Shown here in pieces: positions 48,503 through 57,013 of a DNA stretch of 64,000 bases. The stretch comes from Streptomyces varsoviensis. Its GTDB lineage: Bacteria; Actinomycetota; Actinomycetes; Streptomycetales; Streptomycetaceae. Where the stretch lies: assembly GCF_000718635.1 (NCBI RefSeq), contig NZ_JOBF01000007.1, forward strand, positions 1-64,000, written 5' to 3'. The notes under the pieces were generated by a model. That model was given only the letters and a program-made list of their open reading frames with translations. It was not told the DNA's origin and ran no database searches. Each line of letters opens with the position of its first letter. Position 1 is the stretch's first letter. A program made the translations under genes and the position numbers.

Positions 48503-51202
48503 ATGAAGCTGCGTTTGCCCCGACGGCGCGGGCGGTTGTTCGCCGCCATAGCCGCCGTCGCCGTGCTCGCCGGGGCCGGCACCTGGACGGCGGCCGCCTC
48601 CGGCGGCGAGGCCCCCGTCCACCGCGAGGACCACGTGCTGTCGCTGCCCGAGTCGCCGGGGTCCCGGGACACGGTCCGCATCGACACGTCGTTCTTCACC
48701 TCCGGCGGTACGGAGCGCAGACCGGCCGTCCTGCTGGCGCACGGCTTCGGCGGCAGCAAGGACGATCTGCGCGGCCAGGCGGAGGACTTGGCGCGCGACG
48801 GCTACGCCGTGCTGACCTGGTCGGCGCGCGGCTTCGGCGGTTCCACGGGCCGTATCGGACTCAACGACCCGCGGCACGAGGTCGCCGACGCGAGCCGCCT
48901 CATCGACTGGCTGGCGAAGCGCCCGGAGGTGCGGCTCGACAAGCCCGGCGATCCGCGCGTCGGCGTCGCGGGCGCCTCCTACGGCGGCGCGCTGTCCCTC
49001 CTCGCGGCCGGGTACGACCGGCGCGTCGACGCGATCGCCCCGCAGATCACCTACTGGAACCTCGCCGACTCCCTCTTCCCCGACGACGTCTTCAAGAAGC
49101 TGTGGGCCGGGATCTTCTTCACCACCGGCTCGACCACGACCGGGATCGGCGACGAGAAGGCGGCCCCGTCGCAGACCTCGGGGTGCGGACGGTTCGAGAA
49201 GGCGCTGTGCGAGATGTACGAGCGGGTGGCCGTCGCCGGGAAGCCGGACGCGCGGGCGCGCGAACTGCTCCAGCGACGCAGCCCGTCCGAGGTCGCCGAC
49301 CGGATCAAGGTGCCCACCCTCATCACCCAGGGCCAGAGCGACTCCCTTTTCCCGCTCGGCCAGGCCGACGCCATGGCCCGGGCCATCAGGGCCAACGACG
49401 CGCCCGTGGCGGTGGACTGGATCGCGGGCGGCCATGACGGCGGCGAGCGCGAGACGGGCCGGGTGGCGCGGCGCACCGAGGCGTGGTTCGACCGCTACCT
49501 CAAGGGCGACGAAGGCGCGAACACCGGCCCCGCCTTCCGTGTCACACGGACCGGCGGCGTCGACTCCACCGACGGGGCCGCGCGGCTGCGCGGCGCGAGC
49601 GGCGACCGCTACCCGGGGCTCGCCAACGACGAGCGGACGGTGAAGTTCACGGGCGGCGAGCAGACCTTCGCCAACCCGGCAGGCGCGGGCCCGGCCGCGA
49701 TCTCCTCGGTGCCCGGCATCGGCGCCATCTCCCAGCTCTCCGGCCTCGGCGCCGGGGTCTCCCTCGATTTCCCCGGCCAGTACGCGCGGTTCGACTCGGC
49801 GCCCCTGTCGACCGGGGTGCGCGTCACCGGGTCGCCGAGCGTGAAGCTGCGTGTGAAGGCGGACGGCGGCGAGGCCGTGCTGTTCGCCAAGGTCTACGAC
49901 GTCGGGCCGAACGGCCGGCAGCAGTTGCCGTCCCAGCTCGTGTCCCCGGTCCGGGTCACCGGCGCCAAGGACGGCCGTACGGTCGAGGTGCGGCTGCCCG
50001 CCGTCGACCACAACTTCGCCGCCGGGCACCGGATGCGGCTGGTCCTCGCCGCCACGGACATGGGCTACGCGTCGCCGGTCGAGCCCGCCTCGTACACCGT
50101 CTCGCTCGCCGGGGAGGGGCTGCGGGCGCCGACGGCGCCGGCGGTGCGGACCGCCTCCGCCGGGCTGCCGTGGTGGACCTGGGGGCTGCCGGCGGCGGGC
50201 GCGGTCCTCGCCGTGGCGCTGCTGCTCGTCGGCCGCCGCCGCACCGCGCCGGCCGCGCCCGATCCGGCGCTCGCCGATGTGCCGTTGCAGATCACGGGGT
50301 TGAGCAAGCGGTACGCGAAGTCCGCCGACCGGTACGCGGTGCGGGAGCTGTCCTTCCGGGTGGAGCGCGGGCAGGTGCTGGGGCTGCTCGGGCCCAACGG
50401 CGCGGGCAAGACCACCACGCTGCGGATGCTGATGGGCCTCATCCGGCCGGACGGCGGGGACATCCGGGTCTTCGGGCACGCGATCCGGCCGGGCGCGCCG
50501 GTGCTGTCGCGGGTCGGCGCGTTCGTCGAGGGCGCGGGGTTCCTGCCGCACCTGAGCGGCCGGGCCAACCTCGACCTGTACTGGCGGGCGACCGGCCGGC
50601 CCGCCGAGGACGCGCACATCGAGGAGGCCCTGGAGATCGCCGGGCTCGGCTCGGCGCTGGACCGCGCGGTCCGTACGTACAGCCAGGGCATGCGGCAGCG
50701 GCTGGCCATCGCGCAGGCCATGCTCGGCCTGCCGGACCTGCTGATCCTCGACGAGCCGACGAACGGCCTCGACCCGCCGCAGATCCGTGAGATGCGCGAG
50801 GTGATGATCCGTTACGCGGCGGCCGGGCGCACCGTCATCGTCTCCAGCCATCTGCTGTCCGAGGTGGAGCAGAGCTGTACGCACCTGGTGGTGATGGACC
50901 GCGGGCGGCTGGTGCAGGCCGGTCCGGTCGCGGAGATCATCGGCTCGGGCGACACGCTGCTCGTCGGCGTGGCGGGCGGGCTCTCGGAGTCCGAGGCCGA
51001 GGCGGTGTGCGAGAAGGTGGCCGCGCTGCCGGGCGTCGCCTCGGCCGTCCCCGCCGACGAGGGGCTGCTGGTGCGGCTGGCGGGGGCCGACGCCGCCGCA
51101 CTCGTCGTCGAGTTGGTGCGCCTGGAGGTCCCGGTGGCGAGCGTCGGCCCGCACCGCCGCCTGGAGGACGCGTTCCTGACCCTGATCGGAGGCTCCGCGT
51201 GA
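48503..51202 (+). CDS. Extracytoplasmic alpha/beta-hydrolase fused to an ABC-transporter ATPase
   Basis: An 899-residue multidomain protein. An N-terminal signal-anchor (residues about 8-33) precedes an X-Pro-dipeptidyl-peptidase-type hydrolase (about 50-360, nucleophile Ser159 in GASYGG) and a beta-sandwich domain (about 370-545). A transmembrane helix (about 553-577) leads to a complete ABC ATPase: Walker A GPNGAGKTT with Lys636, signature YSQGM, and LLILDEPTNGLD. The topology places the hydrolase outside and the ATPase inside. The permease gene overlaps its stop. It may hydrolyse a substrate at the surface and export or import a related compound, but the substrate is unknown. Confidence 0.85.
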   Translation: MKLRLPRRRGRLFAAIAAVAVLAGAGTWTAAASGGEAPVHREDHVLSLPESPGSRDTVRIDTSFFTSGGTERRPAVLLAHGFGGSKDDLRGQAEDLARDGYAVLTWSARGFGGSTGRIGLNDPRHEVADASRLIDWLAKRPEVRLDKPGDPRVGVAGASYGGALSLLAAGYDRRVDAIAPQITYWNLADSLFPDDVFKKLWAGIFFTTGSTTTGIGDEKAAPSQTSGCGRFEKALCEMYERVAVAGKPDARARELLQRRSPSEVADRIKVPTLITQGQSDSLFPLGQADAMARAIRANDAPVAVDWIAGGHDGGERETGRVARRTEAWFDRYLKGDEGANTGPAFRVTRTGGVDSTDGAARLRGASGDRYPGLANDERTVKFTGGEQTFANPAGAGPAAISSVPGIGAISQLSGLGAGVSLDFPGQYARFDSAPLSTGVRVTGSPSVKLRVKADGGEAVLFAKVYDVGPNGRQQLPSQLVSPVRVTGAKDGRTVEVRLPAVDHNFAAGHRMRLVLAATDMGYASPVEPASYTVSLAGEGLRAPTAPAVRTASAGLPWWTWGLPAAGAVLAVALLLVGRRRTAPAAPDPALADVPLQITGLSKRYAKSADRYAVRELSFRVERGQVLGLLGPNGAGKTTTLRMLMGLIRPDGGDIRVFGHAIRPGAPVLSRVGAFVEGAGFLPHLSGRANLDLYWRATGRPAEDAHIEEALEIAGLGSALDRAVRTYSQGMRQRLAIAQAMLGLPDLLILDEPTNGLDPPQIREMREVMIRYAAAGRTVIVSSHLLSEVEQSCTHLVVMDRGRLVQAGPVAEIIGSGDTLLVGVAGGLSESEAEAVCEKVAALPGVASAVPADEGLLVRLAGADAAALVVELVRLEVPVASVGPHRRLEDAFLTLIGGSA

Positions 51203-52092
51203 GTACGTCCACGAGTACGGCCACGAGTACGGCGCGCGAGAGGACGCCGGGGCCGTCGGCGCCCGGCTACCGGGCCCGGCACACCCTGCCGCTGCGCGTG
51301 GAGGCGGCGCGGCAGCTACGGCGGCGGCGCACGCTGGTGGTCGGAGCCGTGCTGGCGGTGCTGCCGTTCGTGCTGATCGCGGCGTTCGCGATCGGCGGGC
51401 AGCCCAGCGGCCGGGACGGCCGGGTGTCGCTCATCGACTCCGCCACCGCCTCCGGCGCGAACTTCACCGCGACGGCCCTCTTCGTCTCGGCCGGCTTCCT
51501 GCTGGTGGTGCCGGTGGCGCTGTTCTGCGGCGACACGGTGGCGTCCGAGGCGAGCTGGTCCTCGCTGCGCTATCTGCTGGCGGCGCCGGTGCCGCGGGCC
51601 CGGCTGCTGCTGAGCAAACTGGCGGTGGCGCTGGGGTTCAGCGCGGCGGCGATGCTGCTGCTGCCGGTGGTGGCGCTGGCGGCGGGCACGGCCGCGTACG
51701 GCTGGGGCGACCTGCGGCTGCCGACGGGCGGCGCGCTCCCCGCGGGCGACGCCGTGCCGCGGCTGCTGCTCGTCGTCGCGTACATCTTCGTCGGCCAGCT
51801 CGTCACGGCCGCCCTCGCCTTCTGGCTCTCCACGGTCACCGACGCGCCGCTCGGCGCGGTCGGCGGCGCGGTCGGCCTGACGATCGTCGGCAACGTCCTG
51901 GACGCGGTCACCGCGCTCGGCCACTGGCGCGACTTCCTGCCCGCGCACTGGCAGTTCGCGTGGGCGGACGCGCTCCAGCCACAGCTCGAATGGGGCGGCA
52001 TGATCAAGGGCGCGGCGGTGTCGGTGGCGTACGCGCTGGTGCTCTTCGCCCTGGCCTTCCGCCACTTCCGGGCCAAGGACGTGGTGTCCTGA
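51199..52092 (+). CDS. ABC-2-type transporter permease
   Basis: A 297-residue membrane protein with about six hydrophobic segments (first LVVGAVLAVLPFVLIAAFAI) of the ABC-2/NatB type. The GTG at 51199 overlaps the stop of the fusion gene (GTGA). The N-terminus is a Ser/Thr repeat (STSTSTATSTARE) encoded by short ACGAGTACG repeats. It should form the transmembrane part of the transporter driven by the ATPase domain upstream. ABC-2 systems generally export, which suggests export of a drug or lipid. Confidence 0.88.
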   Translation: MSTSTSTATSTARERTPGPSAPGYRARHTLPLRVEAARQLRRRRTLVVGAVLAVLPFVLIAAFAIGGQPSGRDGRVSLIDSATASGANFTATALFVSAGFLLVVPVALFCGDTVASEASWSSLRYLLAAPVPRARLLLSKLAVALGFSAAAMLLLPVVALAAGTAAYGWGDLRLPTGGALPAGDAVPRLLLVVAYIFVGQLVTAALAFWLSTVTDAPLGAVGGAVGLTIVGNVLDAVTALGHWRDFLPAHWQFAWADALQPQLEWGGMIKGAAVSVAYALVLFALAFRHFRAKDVVS

Positions 52093-52576
52093 CGGACTGT
52101 GCGGCGGGCCGGCCGCCTGATCGCGTGCCGATGCCACGATCCGGCGTAGCCGGCCGGGCCGGCGGGGAGCGCAGGCCGGCCGCGCCGGCCTGGCCGGATG
52201 CCGGCCCCCTGCGGGGCAAGGTAGCCCCAAAACCGCCTGCGAGCCCTACGGCGGCGACACGCCACCCCGCGCCCGCGGGTACCTCAAAGGGGCCGGTATG
52301 GCCCCCATGCTGGGCGAACGCGGCCCAGACCCGGGCGGCTCGTCCCGATCCACCACGCGGCGACGGCGCGATCCGGAGCGAGCAGCATGCCCCGGCCCAG
52401 GACGACGCCGCCGATCCGTCCAAGCCTGCGGAGGCACGCCCCTTCACCAGGCGCGAGGCCAAGGGCCGCCCCGACGCGGCCCGAGGCGGAGCCCACCCCG
52501 ACCCGGGCCCAGCCCAACGCAGGGAGCGCAGCCCAACGCGGGGCCCGACCCGACGCAGCCCCGATACGGGGCCCCG
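52093..52576. other. GC-rich non-coding stretch downstream of the permease
   Basis: This region is dense in GGCCGG-type inverted repeats (52110-52210), which could form terminator structures for the fusion-permease operon. The open frames through it have no recognisable protein similarity. From about 52500 it grades into array 2. Confidence 0.55.
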
Positions 52577-52881
52577 CCCAACACGGAGTCCGTCCCAATG
52601 CGGGGCGCAGCTCAATGCGGGGCGCAGCCCGACACGATGCCCGACCGACACGGGACGTAGCCCGACGCGGGGCGCAGCCCAACGCGGAGCCCGCCCCGAC
52701 GCGGGGCGCAGCCCGACACGGGCCCGACCTGACACAGGGCTCGACCCGACACGGGGCGTAATCCAAGGCGGAGCCCGCCCCAACCCGCGGCACAGCCCGG
52801 CACAGGGCCCAGCCCAACGCAGGACGCAACCCAACGCGCGGCGCAGCCCGATCCGGGGCCCAACCCACCGCGGAGCGTCAG
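52577..52881. repeat. Phased 17-bp degenerate tandem array (array 2), 18 units
   Basis: Units with consensus near CCRACRCGGGGCGCAGC start at 52577, 52594, 52611, 52628, 52645, 52661, 52678, 52695, 52712, 52729, 52746, 52763, 52780, 52797, 52814, 52831, 52848 and 52865. All spacings are 17 bp except one of 16. A non-triplet period argues against a coding origin. Looser copies extend left to about 52513. The array ends 10 bp before the stop of the PPOX gene. Confidence 0.9.
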
Positions 52882-52891
52882 GCGCCCCGCG

Positions 52892-53296
52892 TTATTGGGC
52901 TGTGCCGGTCAGCAGCCATCGGCGTACTGGGATCTCCAGGAGGACGCGGCCGGTGGTGGGCTTTTCGGGGGTGGTGACGTCCCAGGCGTATTTGGCCGCG
53001 AAGGCGGACACGATGTCGGCGGGGAACTCGGCGCGGTGGAGCGTGGCGTCGCCTTCGGCGACGACTGGGGAGCGGCCGTCCTCCAGTGCGAGGGAGACGC
53101 GGGGGTCGGCCTCGATGTTGGCGATCTTCACCGAGCCGGTGTCCGTGCCGATCCACCACCTGGCGCGTTCGAAGACGAACCAGACCGGGGTGACGTGGGC
53201 GGAGCCGTCGGGCCGTACCGTGCACAGCCAGACGTTCTTCTCCCGCGCCAGGCGGGCGCGGACGGCGGGCCCGAGCGGGGTCACAAGATCACTCAT
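52892..53296 (-). CDS. PPOX-class F420/FMN-binding protein
   Basis: A 134-residue split-barrel protein (RLAREKNVWLCTVRPDGSAH and VTPVWFVFERARWWIGT) of the pyridoxamine-5'-phosphate-oxidase-like group, in which many actinobacterial members use F420. It lies between array 2 and the steroid-degradation genes, transcribed leftward. No substrate can be inferred. Fold and length resemble OxyR, but sequence similarity is low. The start at 53296 is the first ATG. Confidence 0.85.
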   Translation of the reverse strand: MSDLVTPLGPAVRARLAREKNVWLCTVRPDGSAHVTPVWFVFERARWWIGTDTGSVKIANIEADPRVSLALEDGRSPVVAEGDATLHRAEFPADIVSAFAAKYAWDVTTPEKPTTGRVLLEIPVRRWLLTGTAQ

Positions 53297-53393
53297 CCGC
53301 CCATTGCACCCGGCCCGCGCGCCCGACGCATCGGACGGCCGTCTCGGACGATGGTCCTACTCCCCCGTGCCCAGCCCGGGCCGGTTCACCCGC

Positions 53394-54332
53394 TCACCCC
53401 GCCCCGTACACGGCCTGCGGGGGCTCCGCGCGGGCCAGGAGTTCCCGGGCCGCCTCCCCCGCCTCGGCCGGGGTCCAGCGGGCGCCCTTGTCGACGGTGG
53501 GGCCGGGGCGCCAGCCCTCCATCACGGTGATGCGCCCGGCCTCGGCCTCGAAGACGCGGCCGGTCACCCCGGCGCTGGCGGCGGAGGCGAGCCAGACGAC
53601 GAGCGGGGAGACATTGTCCGGGGCCATGGCGTCGAACGCGTCGCCGCCGGGCGCGGCCATCGTCTCGGCGAAGGTCCGCTCCGTCATCCGGGTACGGGCG
53701 GCAGGGGCGATGGCGTTGACGAGCACCCCGTAGCGGGCCATCTCGGCGGCGGCGACAAGCGTCAGCCCCAGGATTCCGGCCTTGGCGGCCGAGTAGTTGC
53801 CCTGCCCCACGCTGCCCAGCAGCCCCGCCCCGGAACTGGTGTTGACGACGCGCGCCTCGGGGGCGCGACCCGCCCTCGACTCGGCGCGCCAGTGCGCCGC
53901 CGCGTGCTTGAGGGGCAGGAAGTGGCCCCGCAGATGGACTCGTACGACGGCGTCCCAGTCGTCCTCGCCGAGGTTGACGAGCATCCGGTCGCGCAGGAAG
54001 CCCGCGTTGTTGACCAGGGCGTCGAGCCGCCCGTACGCGTCGAGCGCGGTGGCGATCAGGGACTGGGCGCCCTCGGCGGTGGCGATGTCGCCGCCGTGCG
54101 CGACGGCCTCGCCGCCCGCCGCGCGGATCTCGTCCACGACGCGCTGGGCGGGCCCGTCGGTGGTGCTGTCGGCGGTGCCGTCCCCCGGGTCGCCGCCGCC
54201 GTCGAGGCCCACGCCGAGGTCGTTGACCACCACCTTGGCTCCTTCGGCGGCGAGGGCGAGCGCGTGGGCGCGGCCGAGCCCGCGGCCCGCGCCGGTGACG
54301 ACGGCGACGCGTCCGGCACAGATTCCGCTCAT
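53394..54332 (-). CDS. SDR of the HIP-catabolic block (Rv3548c-like)
   Basis: A 312-residue short-chain dehydrogenase. NAD motif VTGAGRGLGRAHALALA and catalytic YSAAK (in GNYSAAKAG) are present, with an insertion DGGGDPGDGTADSTTDG after the second strand like the 17-beta-hydroxysteroid-dehydrogenase-4/MFE group. The position, downstream of a second SDR and divergent from echA20, matches Rv3548c in the mycobacterial KstR2 regulon. It probably oxidises a hydroxyacyl-CoA intermediate of steroid ring C/D degradation. Its ATG overlaps the upstream SDR stop. Confidence 0.85.
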   Translation of the reverse strand: MSGICAGRVAVVTGAGRGLGRAHALALAAEGAKVVVNDLGVGLDGGGDPGDGTADSTTDGPAQRVVDEIRAAGGEAVAHGGDIATAEGAQSLIATALDAYGRLDALVNNAGFLRDRMLVNLGEDDWDAVVRVHLRGHFLPLKHAAAHWRAESRAGRAPEARVVNTSSGAGLLGSVGQGNYSAAKAGILGLTLVAAAEMARYGVLVNAIAPAARTRMTERTFAETMAAPGGDAFDAMAPDNVSPLVVWLASAASAGVTGRVFEAEAGRITVMEGWRPGPTVDKGARWTPAEAGEAARELLARAEPPQAVYGAG

Positions 54333-55312
54333 GTCATCTCTCCTTGCTCGTCGGTGGTTCCAGAGGTGCGGTCGCCGGCGTCGTGTCCGGCGGTACGTCC
54401 GGCTGCCCGGCCCCCGGCGCGTACGGACGGGCCGTCGGCGGTACGCGCGTCAGTGCCGTCAGCGGTACGGGCGTCCAGCCCCTCAGCGGTACGGGCGTCC
54501 GAGCCGTCCTCGGCAGGGTCGACCGCGCCGTGGCCGTCCGCGGCGCGGTTGGCCGTGGCGGCGTCCAGGAACGCCGGGCGCTCCCCTCCCCCGTGCACCA
54601 GCAGGCTCGCGCCGGTGACGTACGCGGCGAGGTCGGAGGCGAGGAAGACGCAGGCGTCGCCGATCTCGGCGGGTTCGGCGAGTCTGCCGAGCGGCACGGT
54701 GCGGCCGACGGCCGCGATGCCCCGCTCGTCGCCGTAGTGGAGGTGCGAGAGTTCGGTGCGGACCATGCCGAGGATCAGGGTGTTGACGCGGACGCGCGGG
54801 GCCCATTCGACGGCCATGGTGCGGGCCAGGTTCTCCAGGCCCGCCTTGGCGGCGCCGTACGCGGCCGTGCCCGGCGAGGGCCTGGTGCCGCTGACGCTGC
54901 CGATCATGGTGATGGAGCCGCCGGCGGCGGCCAGTGCCCGGTGCGCGGCGAGCGAGGCCGTCATCGGGGCGATGAGGTTGAGTTCGACGGTGCGCGCGGC
55001 GCGCCGCGGGTCGCTGTCGGCGAGCAGCCGGTAGGGGCTGCCGCCGGCGTTGTTGACGAGGGCGTCGAGTCGCCCGTACGCGCCCTCGACCCGTTCGAAG
55101 AGCCGGCCGACGGCCTCCGGGTCGCGCAGGTCCACGGCGTGGAAGCGGGCGGTCCGGCCGGCGGCCTCGACGGGCCGGTCGGGCGGGCGGCGGGCGCAGG
55201 CGACGACCTCGGCGCCGGCGGCCAGCAGGGCGCGGCTGATGCCGGCGCCGACGCCGCGGGTGCCGCCGGTGACGACGGCGACGCGGCCGGACAGATCGAT
55301 GGTGACCGTCAC
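54329..55312 (-). CDS. SDR of the HIP-catabolic block (Rv3549c-like) with a repetitive tail
   Basis: A 327-residue short-chain dehydrogenase, with VTGGTRGVGAGISRALL and catalytic YGAAK (in TAAYGAAKAG). The enzyme fold ends near residue 250 (HGGGERPAFLDAA). The remaining 70 residues are a repetitive acidic/basic tail (DARTAEG, DARTADG units) not typical of the family. The order SDR-SDR, divergent from echA20, matches Rv3549c-Rv3548c. A KstR2-like box lies in the promoter gap 42 bp upstream. Confidence 0.83.
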   Translation of the reverse strand: MTVTIDLSGRVAVVTGGTRGVGAGISRALLAAGAEVVACARRPPDRPVEAAGRTARFHAVDLRDPEAVGRLFERVEGAYGRLDALVNNAGGSPYRLLADSDPRRAARTVELNLIAPMTASLAAHRALAAAGGSITMIGSVSGTRPSPGTAAYGAAKAGLENLARTMAVEWAPRVRVNTLILGMVRTELSHLHYGDERGIAAVGRTVPLGRLAEPAEIGDACVFLASDLAAYVTGASLLVHGGGERPAFLDAATANRAADGHGAVDPAEDGSDARTAEGLDARTADGTDARTADGPSVRAGGRAAGRTAGHDAGDRTSGTTDEQGEMT

Positions 55313-55353
55313 GTGGCACCTCCCGCAACGGGCGATCCGCTGCTACCTTCACA

Positions 55354-55372
55354 CCTAACAAACGTTTGGTGG
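55354..55372. promoter_or_regulatory. KstR2-like operator 1
   Basis: CCTAACAAACGTTTGGTGG contains AACAAACGTTTGGT, which fits the 14-bp KstR2 pattern AnCAAGnnCTTGnT except for one transition in each arm. It lies between the divergent SDR and echA20 starts and can control both operons. Confidence 0.78.
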
Positions 55373-55391
55373 AAAGGTAGCTGATCCTGTC

Positions 55392-56135
55392 ATGGGTGTC
55401 TCCACCTCCGCACCGCACGACGGCGTCCGCGTCGTCACGGTGGACTTCCCACCGGTCAACGCCCTCCCCGTACGCGGCTGGCATGAACTGGCCGAGGCCG
55501 TACGGGCGGCGGGCGCCGACCCCGGCGCCCGCTGCGTCGTGCTGACCGCCGCCGGGCGCGGCTTCAACGCGGGCGTCGACATCAAGGAGATCCAGCGCTC
55601 GGCCGGCCACGACGCGCTCATCGGCGCCAACCGGGGCTGCTACGAGGCGTTCGCCGCGGTCTACGACTGCGAGGTGCCGGTGGTCGCGGCCGTGCACGGG
55701 CACTGCCTCGGCGGCGGCATCGGGCTCGTCGGCAACGCCGACGCCATCGTGGCGAGCGAAGACGCGGTCTTCGGCCTCCCGGAGCTGGACCGGGGGGCGC
55801 TCGGCGCGGCCACCCACCTCGCCCGGCTGGTCCCGCAGCACCTGATGCGCGCCCTGTACTACACCTCGCGGACCGCCACCGCCCAGGAGCTGCACCGCCA
55901 CGGCTCCGTCTGGCAGGTCGTCAGCAGAGCGGAACTCCCGGACGCGGCCCTGGCGTTGGCCCGCGAGATCGCCGCCAAGGACGGCACGCTGATCCGGCTC
56001 GCCAAGGCCGCCATCAACGGCATCGACCCCGTGGACGTACGGCGCAGCTACCGCTTCGAGCAGGGCTTCACCTTCGAGGCCAACCTCAACGGCACGGCCG
56101 ACCGCGTCCGTTCCACCTTCGGCAGCGAGGAGTAG
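55392..56135 (+). CDS. echA20: Enoyl-CoA hydratase-family ring hydrolase
   Basis: A 247-residue crotonase-fold protein. The oxyanion-hole segments are RGFNAGVDIKEIQ and HGHCLGGGIGLVG, and the C-terminal part is of the short EchA20 type. In mycobacteria EchA20 hydrolytically opens ring D of the bicyclic CoA thioester from steroid catabolism. It is first in a plus-strand operon with ipdA, ipdB and ipdC, exactly as in M. tuberculosis, and has a KstR2 box just upstream. Symbol assigned by family plus synteny. Confidence 0.85.
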   Translation: MGVSTSAPHDGVRVVTVDFPPVNALPVRGWHELAEAVRAAGADPGARCVVLTAAGRGFNAGVDIKEIQRSAGHDALIGANRGCYEAFAAVYDCEVPVVAAVHGHCLGGGIGLVGNADAIVASEDAVFGLPELDRGALGAATHLARLVPQHLMRALYYTSRTATAQELHRHGSVWQVVSRAELPDAALALAREIAAKDGTLIRLAKAAINGIDPVDVRRSYRFEQGFTFEANLNGTADRVRSTFGSEE

Positions 56136-56137
56136 CC

Positions 56138-57013
56138 GTGGCCCGTGCCAGGAACCAGAAGCTCATGACGGCCGATCAGGTCGCCGGCCGCATCGAGAGC
56201 GGCATGACGATCGGCATCGGCGGCTGGGGGTCGCGGCGCAAGCCGATGGCCCTCGTGCGGGCGCTGCTGCGCTCGGACGTGACCGATCTGACCGTGGTCT
56301 CGTACGGCGGCCCGGACGTGGGACTGCTGGCGGCGGCCGGGCGCGTCCGCAAGCTGGTCGCGGCGTTCGTGACGCTCGACTCCATCCCCCTCGAACCGCA
56401 CTTCCGCGCCGCGCGCCAGAGCGGCGGCTTCGAGCTGATGGAGCTGGACGAGGCGATGTTCATGTGGGGGCTGACGGCCGCCGCGCACCGGCTGCCGTTC
56501 CTGCCCGTACGATCCGGGCTCGGCTCCGACGTGATGACGGTCAACCCGTCGCTGCGCACGGTCACTTCGCCCTACGAGGACGGCGAGGAGTTCGTCGCCG
56601 CGCCCGCGCTGCGGCTCGACGCGGCGCTCGTCCACCTCAACCGGGCGGACGCGTACGGCAACGCCCAGTACCTGGGCCCGGACCCGTACTTCGACGACTT
56701 GTTCTGCGAGGCGGCGACGGACGCGTACGTCTCGTGCGAGCGCGTCGTCGAGACCGCCGAGTTCGCCGAAGCGGGCGGCCCGCAGACGCTGCTGGTGGGG
56801 CGTCAGGAGGTGACGGGCGTCGTCGAGGCGCCGAACGGGGCGCACTTCACGTCCTGCGTCCCGGACTACGGCCGCGACGAGCCGTTCCAGGCCGCGTACG
56901 CCAAGGCCGCCGCCGATCCCGCCGCCTGGCGGGAGTTCACCGAGCGCTTCCTCGACGGGGACGAGGACGCCTATCAGGCCGCGGTCGCGGCCTTCGCGAA
57001 GGAGGGCGCATGA
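56138..57013 (+). CDS. ipdA: CoA-transferase-like ring-C hydrolase, alpha subunit
   Basis: A 291-residue family I CoA-transferase alpha-type subunit (QKLMTADQVAGRIESGMTIG, GGWGSRRKPMALVRALL). With IpdB it forms the heterotetramer that in mycobacteria opens the last steroid ring (ring C) by a hydrolytic retro-Claisen-type reaction, not CoA transfer. The GTG at 56138 is 2 bp after echA20. Its stop overlaps ipdB (ATGA). Confidence 0.87.
   Translation: MARARNQKLMTADQVAGRIESGMTIGIGGWGSRRKPMALVRALLRSDVTDLTVVSYGGPDVGLLAAAGRVRKLVAAFVTLDSIPLEPHFRAARQSGGFELMELDEAMFMWGLTAAAHRLPFLPVRSGLGSDVMTVNPSLRTVTSPYEDGEEFVAAPALRLDAALVHLNRADAYGNAQYLGPDPYFDDLFCEAATDAYVSCERVVETAEFAEAGGPQTLLVGRQEVTGVVEAPNGAHFTSCVPDYGRDEPFQAAYAKAAADPAAWREFTERFLDGDEDAYQAAVAAFAKEGA

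Noticed and set aside
48137..51154. Long minus-strand frame opposite the hydrolase-ABC gene, extending into array 1
   Set aside because: The plus-strand product has Walker motifs and a hydrolase active site. The minus product is repeat-derived low-complexity sequence.
52577..52881. CRISPR or protein-coding repeat in array 2
   Set aside because: The period is 17 bp with no spacers, and a non-triplet period breaks any reading frame between units.
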